The notes under the pieces: generated by a model
What the model was told of the DNA's origin: nothing
Database searches by the model: none
The model's input: the letters and a program-made list of their open reading frames with translations, nothing else
Shown: positions 23,710 to 34,849 of the stretch, piece after piece
Position numbering within the stretch: the stretch's first letter is position 1
Layout: each line of letters begins with the position of its first letter
Made by a program: the position numbers and the translations under genes
Assembly (NCBI GenBank): GCA_949825065.1
Contig: OX463841.1
Location: forward strand, 19,959,381-20,023,380
Reading direction: 5' to 3'
Length of the DNA: 64,000 nucleotides
DNA from: Odontocerum albicorne
Lineage: Eukaryota; Arthropoda; Insecta; Trichoptera; Odontoceridae

Positions 23710-24645
23710 CAGGGCTGTGGAGTCGGAGTCGGAGCTGGAGTCGTGGAGTCGGAACATTTTAGGCGGAGTCGGAGTCGGAAAAAATCGACCGACTCCGACT
23801 CCGTTTAATTATTTTAACATTTTCTTTAATGAATAACGTTACGGTATGTGTTAACCAGTTAACCTCTCATCGTTTCATGCCTGATACTATGCAGACTTTT
23901 ATAATCGCAATAAACCCCAAAAGGGGATTACGTTCAGTTTACAGTTTTTACAAAATTAGATATAAAAACAGCAATACTGCGATATCCTGAAATGATTCAA
24001 GATTCAGCGCTGACCGTCACGGCCTTACCACTTACCACCTACACAAGTTAAGAGCTTCCATAAATCCTGACTTATTTTGAGATCTAATTCCATTTAGACC
24101 ACGAATAGGAAATAAGATTTATATAAAGTATATTTACTTTCAAAAATCTTATCTTGTGTTCTATTCAATATTGAATCAAAATAATAATAAACAATATTAA
24201 TAAGATTTAGTTAACGTATGAAAACAAATGAAGCAACCTTTTTACTTTATTTTAAAGTATTTTCTTATTTTTTTTAATACCTACCTGTGTTGTTTTTCTA
24301 ATTATTTTAAAAGTTTCATTTAATTCTTTTTTTAAATATTAATATATATTTTTAATATTATTTTAGTGTGAAGATATTGCTTAATGCGTATTGTTTATAT
24401 ATTTTTTTATAAAATTGTTTCATTTGTGTACGAATATAATTAATTTTTAATTTATACCTGTATCCATTATTAATAAGTCAATATAAATACATTAGGTAGA
24501 CGCAGTAAATTATAAAATAAAATAAAAATTGAAGTCAGAGTCAAGAGTTGGAGTCAGAGTCGGAGTCGGAGTCGGAGTCGGTGTCGGAGTATAAAATAAA
24601 GCCGGAGTCGGAGTCGGTAAATTTTCATCCGACTCCACAGCCCTG
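23710..24645. mobile_element. hAT-type non-autonomous element with 8-bp target duplication
   Basis: The termini are CAGGGCTGTGGAGTCGGA and its exact complement. Immediately outside, GAATTTAC is present on both sides (23702-23709 and 24646-24653), a perfect 8-bp target site duplication as made by hAT transposases. Both subterminal regions (23720-23810 and 24530-24640) are arrays of GGAGTC-like hexamers in inverted orientation. The 700-bp centre is AT-rich and shows no transposase motif. A Pro-Thr repeat frame on the minus strand (24746-24510) is only the hexamer array read through. Confidence 0.95.
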
Positions 24646-24653
24646 GAATTTAC

Positions 24654-25413
24654 AATGGAAACTTTAGACATACATAAAACCATACGCAAAAATAAAAAAA
24701 TAATGAATAACCAAAGAATGCAAAAGACTTTATCCCACTTAAACATTTTCCTTTAGGATAATAGACCACACACTCTTCCGCGTAAACATGAGATCAGTTC
24801 TCGTGACAAGCTGGGATCATTCTGAATTTCCTAAACTGGGAAACAATTGTTACGGCGATTAATGTACGAGTAATTAGTGGAATAACAAAGTGGTTTATTA
24901 TTTAATATTCTAATATGGAGTTCAACAAAGTAAAAGCTTTTGTTAACTTATATTGTGTACTTTGAGCTTTGCACAACGATATGTACGAGTACATATGTTT
25001 GTATGTAGATAAAAAAAGTACTTTTCCTTTGTAATATAGGAGACAAGCTATCAACGCTGTATATTATATTTGTTTGTTGACTTGAATGTTAATTCCATAT
25101 AAATATGTAAATTAAGGTTTCTTTTGCTTACATGGTAACTGAACATAATAAAGGCTATGTTTTCTTCATGCGCTTATCTTTCTTGATATTACTGTATACG
25201 AAAAATAAAAGTTATTTTGACCATAAGTTGTATTTATACTCCCATAATAATGATGATATACTATCGAAGAACGTTGTGAATCTATTATGTATATGTATGA
25301 AGTATTTAAAACTTTTTTTTTTGTTAATTATGTAAAATCTGTTACTCTTTAGCAATTTCGCAGTTTTCACTGATCAGTTCTGAATTTATGATGGCAACGA
25401 AATCAAGTTCTAA
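24654..25413. other. No gene seen
   Basis: AT-rich. TACGAGTA occurs at about 24847 and 24982. No element recognised. Confidence 0.4.
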
Positions 25414-25687
25414 ATGATCGGCAGACTCAGAATGTAACTTTTTGTCGGGTAGATTTATATAGCATTATTTAGCGTTGGAAAATGATCGGCAGACTCAGAA
25501 TGTAATTTTTTGTCGGGTAGGTTTATATAGCATTATTTAGCGTTGTAAAATGATCGGTAGACTTAGAATGTAACTTTTTGTCGGGTAGGTTTATATAGCA
25601 TTATTTAGCGTTGGAAAATGATCGGCAGACTCAGAATGTAACTTTTTGCCGGGTAGGTTTATATAGCATTATTTAGCGTTGGAAAAT
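25414..25687. repeat. 68-bp tandem repeat, 4 copies
   Basis: Four copies, starting 25414, 25482, 25550 and 25618, of a unit that begins ATGATCGGCAGACTCAGAATG and continues through TTTTTGTCGGGTAGGTTTAT. Copies differ at only a few positions. Confidence 0.97.
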
Positions 25688-25829
25688 ACCAAAAAAATGT
25701 CAGAATATATTTAAAGTGACTACATGTAAACTAAGATCAAAGCAAAATTCGAAGACTATAAATTATGATAAACCTGGTCACTTACTTCTTTAGCATGGTA
25801 CTCGTATGAATCCTCACCATTTAACCACA

Positions 25830-26410
25830 TACCCGTACGCTCAATTTATTTTAAGTAAAGGCAAATATAACCGATTTCTTTACTTTACTTTCCAAACACG
25901 TCACTATTTCCTCCGTCAAGTGCATATATCTCGACATGCAAAACATTATATTAGTTATACTTCTCACTTCACCTACTTTCAAAAAATGCTTCACCTACAT
26001 TTTCCCCGGTGAACCTCTTCCACGAACACCTTGGACTTCTGACTTGTAAACTCGCTTAGTTAACAAACGCGTAAGTATTTCCTCCTTCACATGCATGTAT
26101 CTTCTAGTATTTATACTCCTCACTTCACCTTTCAAAAGCTGTTTTACTTAATCCACTTGCATTTTCCTCGGTCAACCTTTTCCATCAATACCATGGACTT
26201 CTGACTTGTAAACTCACTTAGTTAATAAACGTGCAACTATTTCCTCCTTCACATGCATATATCTCGTCATGAAAAATCTTCTACTAGTTATACTTCTCAC
26301 CTCATCTTCTTTCAAAAGCTGCTTCACTTGATCAACCTACATTTTCTCCGGTCAACCTCTTCCACGAACACCTTGCACTTCTGATTTGTAAACTCGCTTA
26401 GTCATGCTGA
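25830..26410 (-). pseudogene. LINE C-terminal coding piece, about three tandem copies
   Basis: In reverse complement each unit holds KRVYKSEVQGVRGRGSPGKM-like coding sequence, matching the 'GRGRPRKxWxDxV' segment near the C-terminus of insect LINEs. The marker GACTTGTAAACTC (plus strand) recurs at about 26041 and 26203 and, with one change, at 26383. The unit length is therefore about 162-180 bp. The copies are diverged and contain stops. Confidence 0.6.
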
Positions 26411-26679
26411 CGACATATAGTAAATGGCCTAGTGATATGACACGTTCATTTTGCAGGTCTCGGGTTCTGTATCAGATGATGACCAATCAATAAATATCCA
26501 AATATATTTTATCATATTTGACGTAGCTGATCTAATCGTAAGCGTATTGACTAAACATTCTGGTATCTCAAATACGATATCCACTAACAATGAACACCCT
26601 ATCAAATGCCGAAAAACACTCATGATGGATAAGCAACAAAATTACGGAATAAACAATAAAATATTATATTGTTTTGCGC

Positions 26680-26880
26680 TTTCGTTGTATACATTACAAA
26701 CTGGCCGGTTTAGTGTCATGTGGCAATTTCTTACAACTTATCAGATATAGGGTATATTAAAGAGGCCTTAAGTGAAAACCAGACAGATAGATACCTTTTT
26801 ATTCAAATGAGTATCAACGAAAATCGAATCCGTAACCTCCGGGTCAAAAGAGAGGTGTCTTAACTAGGGAGGTCGACATC
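26680..26880 (-). mobile_element. tRNA-derived SINE copy
   Basis: In plus orientation: CATGTGGCAATTTCTTACAAC, AAGAGGCCTTAAGTGAAAACC, TCGAATCCGTAACCTCCGGG (B-box side) and TCTTAACTAGGGAGGTCG (head). It is complete but reversed and ends against the R1-like fragment. Confidence 0.88.
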
Positions 26881-27330
26881 GGTTGTGCGCAGGGTGATAT
26901 ATTGGGTCCTTTGTTCTGGATTGTCCTCATGGACGATCTATTAAAAACTTTTCTGCCCCCAGGTTATATGATTCAGGCCAAGGCGAATGATGATCTGGTT
27001 CTGATCAGAACCAACACCAGGGCATCGATCGACTGCCTCTCAGCGGTTTGCTTGACCAAGATTAGTATGTGGAGATCGAGGAATAGGTAAACTACACTCC
27101 GCAAAAACCCTGCGAGGTAATATTGAAGGGGTCTCTTGCACGCACTACTACAATTTTCTTTTCAGGAACAAATGTTCTTGTCGTGCGGGAGACAACTAAT
27201 CTCGAATTGACAATCGCCCGTGGCCTAAGTATGATATCTCATATTAGATCGTCCTTGCTGAGTGCGAGAAAGGCATTTTTAATTGTTACGCACTTGGCGA
27301 AGCCCACATAAGGTCTACCGTTCTGTACGA
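26880..27330 (+). pseudogene. R1-like LINE RT fragment
   Basis: GCAQGDILGPLFWIVLMDDLL (RT motif B region) and, where YADD is expected, AKANDDLVLI (about 26975-27010). After stops come LELTIARGLSMISHIRSSLL and SARKAF, corresponding to the 'YLGVxLDxxLxFxxHVxxxxxKA' segment of R1-clade ORF2. There is no endonuclease and no 3' end. Confidence 0.7.
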
Positions 27331-27346
27331 ACAGACTCCACTATAG

Positions 27347-27380
27347 TGCCCTATAGTAGAACATAATCTACTATAGGGCA
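27347..27380. repeat. Perfect 14-bp hairpin
   Basis: TGCCCTATAGTAGA is followed by ACATAA and its exact reverse complement. It could be a small foldback or an excision product next to the LINE scrap. Confidence 0.9.
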
Positions 27381-27419
27381 CACAGAAGCTGGCTAAGTTG
27401 CTAAGAGGATCTCAGTTGC

Positions 27420-28060
27420 TAAGAGGATGTTGATCAACGGTCAGCGGTGAGCGCTGTTGGCTATCACCAAGGCTTATTGGACATGCTCGGTGGAAACACT
27501 CTCGGTCTTAACGGAGCTCACTCTGTTGGATCTCGTGGCTTGATCTTAATAAAGTCGTTGTTCTTACTCCTTCGTGGGAAGACAAACATTCATTTATTTC
27601 TTTTCATCGGGGTACGTCTCGGCTTTCCGCAGGTGCACCCAAACTATTGGACTACCCAATTTTTCTCTGGCCATAAGAATTTTAATGGTAAACTCTTTAG
27701 CTTCAGTCGTGTCCCTTCGTCCTTTTGCATTTTTTATGGCCTTCTGGATCACTCCTCAAATCCCATTATGTGGTACTGCCATGATGATCGTGTCAATAAT
27801 TTCCAAAGGGAACTAGTTGTGTCAAATGATAGTTTTGCTGGATTCAATTTTTTTTATGCAAGTACTAGCAAATTGCTGGGCTGATTGAACTTGTGGCCTA
27901 AAGCCACTTTCTTAACATATTTATTGCGCTCCGAGTTTTTTTTTCTCGTGATGTCGGACCTTAAGTCAGTCGTCACTTTGAATATTTTCACACTAAGATG
28001 TGCCGCCACCGGATAAGGAGTCCCTTTGGGCAATTCCTTCTTCATCACTGCGTGACGTCG
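27420..28060 (-). pseudogene. Unidentified broken coding trace on the minus strand
   Basis: The base composition is richer in G+C than the surroundings. The minus strand contains readable stretches in shifting frames: MMKKELPKGTPYPVAAHLSV through KKVALGHKFNQPS (28048-27857), then, after a frame change, TEAKEFTIKILMAREKLGSP and IVWVHLRKAETYP. Amino-acid usage looks protein-like and lacks the AT-driven bias of neighbouring chance frames. I do not recognise the family. It could be a gag-like or other mobile-element protein or an old integrated gene. Overlapping plus-strand frames (27447-27884) look less protein-like. Confidence 0.4.
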
Positions 28061-28380
28061 CGCTCATAAAAAAAAGAATATATCGATCTTCTAGTGTAAA
28101 TCGCGCTGGATGGGGACTTATTTTGCCCCTCATAACAGTGTGGGTGGTGGGGGGATCAACTGAACTGGCTTAACTAGACCACGAAAATCGTCATGACTAT
28201 CAAATAAAAAAAGTGTTCAACTTATAAAAAGTATTATATATTTCATAGTTGCATTCAGTCTTGAAACAGGTGTTATTAAAAGTGACAGATTGGTGATTGG
28301 ATCGTTTTGCATTAATACTCGTACATCCAGTTTTTTGTTTATATATCTGTAAAAAGTTCGTTTTCGAAGCAATATGGTCC

Positions 28381-28470
28381 AAAGTATCACTCTCGGTTAG
28401 GTCATCACACCGATCAACATCCATGAAAGTATCACTCTCGGTTAAGTCATCACACCGTTCAACATCCATG
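28381..28470. repeat. 45-bp duplication
   Basis: Two tandem copies of a 45-bp unit starting AAAGTATCACTCTCGGTTA. On the minus strand it encodes a repeated MDVxRCDDLTESDT within an 89-codon open frame (28469-28200). The frame has no other recognisable feature. Confidence 0.9.
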
Positions 28471-28682
28471 AAAGAGTTGATGAAACATGAACATGGAAAA
28501 GTTGTAAGACGCGGGAAGAAAATATCAATTACATCATAACAAAGTCATCAATTATTCCATGTTTGCTTTTTGTTCCCTATATTTCCGACTTTCAGATATA
28601 TCGAGATTCAGGAAGTGATTTTTCTACCTTATCCGCGATTTTTCTACCTTATACTTTTTATATTATTTGAATGTTTTAAGTA

Positions 28683-29697
28683 TTAGGTGTTAACATAAGT
28701 TGTGCCCGTTTTTTTTCCAAATTTAAAAATGAGCACCAAAAGTAAAACAAAATGCTAAAGGTTATACGTCATTCAAAAGAAAATTTTCTGCTCTACTATA
28801 ATATATAGTGTTTGCTTTTACGTTACATATATTATTTTATTTGATTACAGGCCTTCAAAATGGAATGTCAAGAAGACGAAAGTGAGCATTTTCGACACCT
28901 CCTTCTGTTCGCGTTCAATCGAGGGAATAAAGCTACCAAAGCTGCTCGCGATATTCGCGAAGTATACGGTGAAGATGCTATGAAGGATAGCTCGTCGATG
29001 GTGTTTGCATTTCAAAGACGGTAATTTTGACCTGAAAGACATGGAGCGTTCCGGATGACCAGTGGACTTAGATGAGGACCGCTTAAACCATATTATTCAT
29101 GAAGATCCCCTTCAAACCACCGTAGAATTGGCTGAGCAGATGAATTGTAGTCACATGACTGTATACCGCCATCTTGAACGCAATCAGACAGTCAACGCGG
29201 AGCTATACATTCAGCAAATGCAGCGGCTCAACACTACATTTCAACAAAAAAGGCCGGATCGGCAATATGGCGTTATTCTGCAACACGATAACGCCCGTCC
29301 TCATATCGCCAACATTACGAAAAATGCCATTCAAACGCTTGGTTGGGAAGTCCTACTGCACCCTCCATATTCTCCAGACCTCGCGCCGTCGGTTTCCACC
29401 TTTTCCAGACGCTTTCGAACAATTTGCGCGGCGTTTCCTTCAATAATGACGTCGCATTGCGGACATGGTTGGACGAATTCCTCGAGTCAAGACCGGGTGG
29501 TTTTTATCGCACAGGCATTGAAAAACTTGTAGAACCTTGGCAAAAAGTTGTAAATAATGAAGGAGAATACATTATTGACTAATTGGTTGTAAAATAATGA
29601 AAGAGAATACATTTTTGACTAATTTGTAGTATTTTTTTTGTGTCCTCTTGTTCTCTTCATTTGGAAAAAAACGGACACAACTTATGTTAACACCCAA
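28683..29697 (+). mobile_element. Internally deleted mariner, sister of the 20.6-kb element
   Basis: Inverted termini (TTAGGTGTTAACATAAGTTG on the left and the complement of CAACTTATGTTAACACCCAA on the right) are flanked by TA at 28681-28682 and 29698-29699. The coding region runs from ATG at 28860 to TAA at 29582: SEHFRHLLLFAFNRGNKATK, a frameshift, LDEDRLNHIIHEDPLQTTVE and HMTVYRHL. It then jumps directly to ERNQTVNAELYIQQMQRLN, QHDNARPH (second catalytic Asp) and HPPYSPDLAPS. After another frameshift come FNNDVALRTWLDEFLESRPG and NNEGEYIID. The stretch with the first catalytic Asp is deleted, so the copy is about 1.0 kb instead of about 1.28 kb. It is dead, but its ends are well kept. Confidence 0.93.
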
Positions 29698-29859
29698 TAC
29701 AATATTTTTATTTATCGAGAGGATAGGAAACTGATAAACAAAATAGAGGTGAAAAAGTTGATTAGAGATTTAGATAAATAGAGGTCTTCGCTGGCCAAAC
29801 TTCAACAGCTAACCGAAAGCAGTGATGATGGTATATTTTACCATGATATTTTACATCAT

Positions 29860-30052
29860 GTATTCTCTTTCGGTTTATGCAATATAATGAAGCAATGTCT
29901 TTCAACCAACCAGAAATATGTTAATGAGGCCATAAGTGAGAACCAGGCTGATACCCTATTTGCAAAACAAATGGGTACCAATGACAATCGAACTGACAAT
30001 CCTCTGGTTGGAAGATAGGCATCTTATCAACTAAGCCACGGAGGTCATTAAT
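29860..30052 (-). mobile_element. tRNA-derived SINE copy
   Basis: The reverse complement begins GACCTCCGTGGCTTAGTTGA and TAAGATGCCTATCTTCC, then GTTCGATTGTCATTGGTACC (B box) and the body and tail. It is well preserved, and it lacks the extra TCGTAC found in the 52.5-kb copy. Confidence 0.92.
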
Positions 30053-31833
30053 TCATGGTACGTGGGTTAAAAATGTACAGCACAGAGAATAATCAGTACA
30101 TAGAACAGTATGGTATATTAGTCAATTAAATCAAAATACTAACAGGAAATTAATTTTGGACGGAATAGCGAGATCCCCGGGATAGAAGGTAGAAACAATG
30201 TCGCGGTGATAAATGTAATTATTAGAATGATAACGTTATTTCTCGTAAACTAACATGAAGTTTCACAAAATTTAATCCGACAAATTTGAAAATTTCAGTC
30301 ATTATCTCTATGAATTCAGAAGAGCTACTTTGAGCTATTTTGTTTCTTTCATTTATTTTTATTTCATACAAATACTGTGAGCAGCATTTATTTTACTTCT
30401 ACCAAATTTATACAATACTCGTATTTTTATGCAACACACATTACAATGAAAAAGTATAACTAGAAAAAATCTAAAGCTTTGTCTATTTAAAAGCCAATGT
30501 GACATAGTAAAACATACTATAAAATATATTATCAATCATTTCATACAAAACAACGACATATATTTATTTAAATATTATCTCGAACTTACCGACTGATAAA
30601 AAGTTTTTTTTCTTAATACAATCACTATTGAAACTGCACAAACTTTATCAACACAGATTGAAAACTTTTTAGAACAACACAAATATTACACAGATTTAGG
30701 AAAGGATTTTTTTATCTTTGAATCACCCATTATTTTCATAACTAACATAAGTTTCACACAAATACTAAAAACAATATTTTCGAACAAGCGTCAAAAACAA
30801 CCCTCGTTTACGTAGCACTATGTTACAATATACTTCGCTCACGGACGGCCAAACACGATTGACTGAGCTCAACTGAGTTTGGATCCATTAACCCGATGCC
30901 GCGAGAGTAAAAACGACTGATACAAAACAAAACGTTTTATCAAAAGTTCAGTAATAGAGTGTTTATGCACTTTTGTTGTACTATTAATGTTTTATACTCT
31001 TTTAATTTGAAATTGCAATTAAGATACAAAATTATCCGTTTTTATTATAAGATGATAAGCAATTGAGAAAAATAAAATATGTTAATATCAATCGTTTCTA
31101 GAACATCCAACCTTTGGGTTGTGTGCATAGGAAAATATATTAGAATATTTATTTTAATTAGATGTTAATTTAAACACTAAACAAAATTTAACCAAACTGC
31201 GAAGTGAATTTCGCTTTATGAACAGATGTCAATTTATTGCAGTTCAATGTACATCATAAGGTATTTGCAGCCTATGGTTAAATTATTTTTAATACAAAGC
31301 AAATGTTAAATTTCATGAAGTTGTCTAGAATATCGAAATATATTTTTTAAATAAATCATTTTAACGTTGTATTTAATCAAAAAGCATTGAAAAACCTTTT
31401 AGAAGACTACATTATATATGTGCTCTACACATCGTTACTAAGAAGCATATTGGAGTTTTACTCTACTATTTGATCACCTATCAATTTGGTTATTTCAACA
31501 AAATTGAATGTGTTTGTTTATTTTCCGTCTTATACTTTCAAGTATCAAAATTTGAAATGTATGTGTATCCTTAATTGTTAGATTTATTTTAGATGTTGAT
31601 CCGTTATTTTTTGTTTTACAATGGTTTCTGGGATATATAAAGGACAATTAAGTGTACTTTATTTTGTTAATGAATAAATAAATGAAAACTGTAACTAATC
31701 GATCGTGTTGTGAAGTCATAATATCCTTAGTCTCTCGTTCGACGGAAAACAGTCAAATGTTTGTTAGAAAGACGTTTTCTTAGTAATATTTCCGATTGAT
31801 TGGCTAGAAATGATTATTTAAATCGTAAATTCA
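30053..31833. other. No gene seen
   Basis: AT-rich intergenic sequence. Around 30840-30960 it is slightly GC-richer without a motif. Confidence 0.45.
30988..31080. repeat. About 88-bp direct repeat, partner at 32247-32335
   Basis: A block containing CTTTTAATTTGAAATTGCAA and TTAAGATACAAAATTAT recurs in the same orientation about 1.26 kb downstream with few changes. Nothing between them looks like an LTR element. Confidence 0.85.
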
Positions 31834-32035
31834 TCGGTTGATAAATATATATTTTTATTGCATTACAACGTGTATCGGTTGATAAATATATATTTTTATT
31901 GCATTACAACGTGTATCGGTTGATAAATATATTTTTTAATTGCATTACAACGTGTATCGATTGATAAATATATATTTTTGTTGCATTACAACGTGTTCCA
32001 GTTGATAAATATATATTTTTATTGCATAACAAATC
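31834..32035. repeat. 41-bp tandem repeat, about 5 copies
   Basis: Unit starting TCGGTTGATAAATATATATT and ending TTACAACGTGTA. Starts at 31834, 31875, 31916 and 31957; the fifth copy is diverged. Confidence 0.95.
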
Positions 32036-32246
32036 TCATAACAATGTCATTCGATACGTGAGTAAACATGTTGTTTGGTTTATTAAAGGTTGTTTTAATG
32101 TTTTTAGGCATATTCTCATACTTGCGATGCCTCCCCTTTGAAGGAAAAACGTAAAAAACTTACCGACAATGCGAGTTTGTATTATAAAACGTGTGGTTGT
32201 ATGAACAAATACGACTTTCAAATTTCGTTGGAAGTATTACAGGCTT

Positions 32247-32335
32247 AATGTTTTTTACTCTTTTAATTTGAAATTGCAATTAAGATACAAAATTATTTGT
32301 TTTTATTATAAGATAAGTAATTGAGAAAAATACGC
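32247..32335. repeat. Second copy of the about 88-bp direct repeat
   Basis: Same orientation and nearly the same sequence as 30988-31080. Confidence 0.85.
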
Positions 32336-32539
32336 AAACAAGTGTTTCAATGAGTATACGAAACGTAAAAAGTTTGAACTAACGTCATGTTTGAAAATTT
32401 TGGCTTTATTTTTTTATAAAAAAGGATAAAAAGGTGCAATAACCATACTTTTTTGCTAGGCTATGTTACATTTGCAAACATATTGTAATTTTCCACCGTT
32501 TCCCTTTAGAGTTAAGCAGAAATGAGAAAACACCACACT

Positions 32540-33360
32540 TTCCTATAGTGACACACATCTTTTCTTCCTTTACATCCATACAGTTCCTATGATTTTTCTG
32601 ACATTACATTTTCTTCTTTCAAAATATCATTCACTTGATCAAATTATAATTTCATCGGTCTTCCTTTACCTCACCTTCCACTCGCATTTGTACTGTAAAT
32701 TGGTTTATTGGTCTTTATTCATTCATTCGTTCTACATGCTCGAACTACCTAGAATGCTCTTCTTCATCATACTTGATACATCAGTATTAAATTCACACGC
32801 AGCCCTAATAAATTCATTCCATATTATATCATACACATGTATTCTTCTTAGTGCACGCATTTATAAAGCATTTATTCGGCTACTTTCAGTATCTTCCACG
32901 CCCAGTCCATACTTTAAAAAGGTACTACTAAAATACTGTAGAGGACTTCGCAGATTTTGATATTGTTCGGTTCGACTGTATATATTTTAGTGTCTCATAG
33001 CTTTATTTCCTATCACTACACGCCTTTTAACACCCTCCTAACTTCTCACGAGAAAGAAATACTCAAGAAGCTCTTTTTTTCAATATCACATTAACTTTTC
33101 ATCAGGACGACTAATTACTCGTATTTCCCAACATTCACTCTAAGATCTTTCTCTTCACATCTCTCACAACATTCACTCTAAGATCTTTCTCTTCACATCT
33201 CTCGCAACATTCACTCTAAGATCTTTCTCTTCACATCTCTCACAACCTTCACTCTAAGATCTTTCTCTTCACATCTCTCGCAACATTCACTCTAACATCT
33301 TTCTCTTCACATCTCTCACAACATTCACTCTAAGATCTTTCTCTTCACATCTCTCACAGT
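32540..33360 (-). pseudogene. LINE family A, RT tail to C-terminus, decayed
   Basis: Reading the minus strand from 33360 down, the repeated ERCEEKDLRVNV block (see the tandem repeat) comes first. There follow a long degenerate region, FEHVERMNE near 32720 and a segment similar to LIK-MIF-KKKM-CQK (compare DQVNDILKEGNVES at 41.3 kb). It matches the order seen on the plus strand at 38-41 kb. Many stops and frameshifts. Confidence 0.65.
33129..33357. repeat. 38-bp minisatellite derived from LINE coding sequence, 6 copies
   Basis: Unit starting CAACATTCACTCTAAGATC and ending CTTCACATCTCTC. Read on the minus strand it encodes ERCEEKDLRVNV, the segment just after the YADD motif in LINE family A. 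The unit length (38) is not a multiple of three, so the array cannot keep one frame. Confidence 0.93.
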
Positions 33361-34045
33361 TGACTTATCACACTATGTAAATAATCTTTATTTCATTCGT
33401 ATCAGTCCGAATAGATAAATCAAATATATTGAAGAACGTCACCGGGAGATAATATTGTCTTCGACCCCTTTTCATCGAGCCTTTGTGCTTAAATATGCAC
33501 AGAACTCGCCGTTCTTCCTCCTACGTATTTTAATACTACTCCGCGTGTGAAAAGGCAACGAATAAATGAAAGTATTAAATGGAAGTTTTAAAAAACTCCT
33601 CACCATGCCCAAATAACGGCGAACCTGTACAACGTGGAATCAAACTCCAAACGCCAAAATCGCATATTTTTGTTTTTTGTAAGCTATCATATGAACTTGT
33701 ATATAAAATTATATACCCAGAGATTGAGAGCCGTTGAATATAAATAATACTGGTGCACATCAAAAATTACGCATTAAAAAATAAACTCTTAATTCAAATA
33801 AAAACTTAAAACAAGGCGGGAAGAAACTTCCCTCGAACGCAAGTAACAAACAACTTGTGAATATGTTAAAAAGGTATTAAAGTTTGTTTATGTCACTTAT
33901 AAATTAGGAAACATTCGTATTTATCGTTCTTTGACACTTGATGCAGAAACAAGAAAGATACCCCATGTCATAGATACTCAAAATCGAGTTTTTGATCATT
34001 TATTTTGAATAATATAATAATACACAATTATGACTCAAATTGAAA
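33361..34045. other. No gene; degraded repeat-family-B copy at 33430-33560
   Basis: GGGAGATAATATTGTCTTCG, TTTGTGCTTAAATATGCACAG, AACTCGCCGTTC and GCGTGTGAAAAGGCAAC correspond in order to motifs of the 10.3-kb repeat. Confidence 0.5.
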
Positions 34046-34325
34046 GTCGTTTAAGAGGTCCCTTATTAACAATCACATTACATTCTGAATTTTCATAAAC
34101 TATACGTGTATAACACATGGTATTCAGTTTGTGCCGTTTAAGAAATTCCTTATTAATAATCCCATTAAATTCTGATCTTTTTTCAAATATACATTGACAG
34201 TTTAAGTCGTTAAAGAGGCTCCTTTATTAATAATCCCATTTTATTCTGATTTTCCTTAAAATATTCATTGATAGTTTCAGTCGTTTAAAAGGCTCCTTTA
34301 TTAACAATCACATTTTTTTAGGAAA
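34046..34325. repeat. Diverged tandem repeat, about 74-87 bp, 3-4 copies
   Basis: The block GTCGTTTAAGAGGTCCCTTAT, continuing AACAATCACATT, recurs at about 34046, 34133, 34206 and 34280 with substitutions and small indels. Confidence 0.85.
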
Positions 34326-34849
34326 ATAACTCACCTACCTCAGATGTCCATACAACTTACGTATAGTTTTAGGTTTACTGACAAGTTTTCCCCGAGCCGA
34401 TCGACCACTCTGCATCTCCTCCCCTCGACGACTTCCTCGCTTCCAAAGATCCTACTGCACGTTATCTAAAAGCTTAAGTATCGGTCTGCCAAGTGCTCTT
34501 TGTTGACTGTATCAACTGAGATCTGCTTACATGACCTATTCATACCAACCTTATCGAACTTATCACTGATAAAAGTAATAAGTTGCCCGAGAAATAGTTT
34601 CGTATTTCTCGAATAAATGTCGTTACGACAAAATGATCATTGCTTACTTCATTTCAAACGTGCTGAATGAATATGATGATAAAACTTTACAGTTAAACGT
34701 ATTTTTAACCATTGTTTACCCAAAATTCTTGAGCACTTTTTATTTGGCATCATTTCGAAGATGGAACAAAATAAGTTGTTTTTTTTAAGTGTTTGATGAT
34801 TTTTACTACGGCAAAGGAAAACATGCGGCACAATTAAAAAAATACTTGT
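34326..34849. other. No gene seen
   Basis: Mixed composition; no motif recognised. Confidence 0.35.

Noticed and set aside
24510..24746. Pro-Thr repeat open frame on the minus strand
   Set aside because: It is the GGAGTC hexamer array at the end of the hAT-type element read through.
28200..28469. 89-codon minus-strand frame with a duplicated acidic motif
   Set aside because: The duplication is a 45-bp tandem repeat. The rest lacks motifs and is AT-driven.
30988..32335. LTR retrotransposon bounded by direct repeats
   Set aside because: The repeats are only about 88 bp, do not start TG and end CA, and no gag-pol coding or primer-binding site lies between them.
33600..33665. Another tRNA-like or SINE head (GGAGTTTGATTCCACGTT on minus)
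   Set aside because: Only a B-box-like string. No A box at the right spacing and no SINE body follows.
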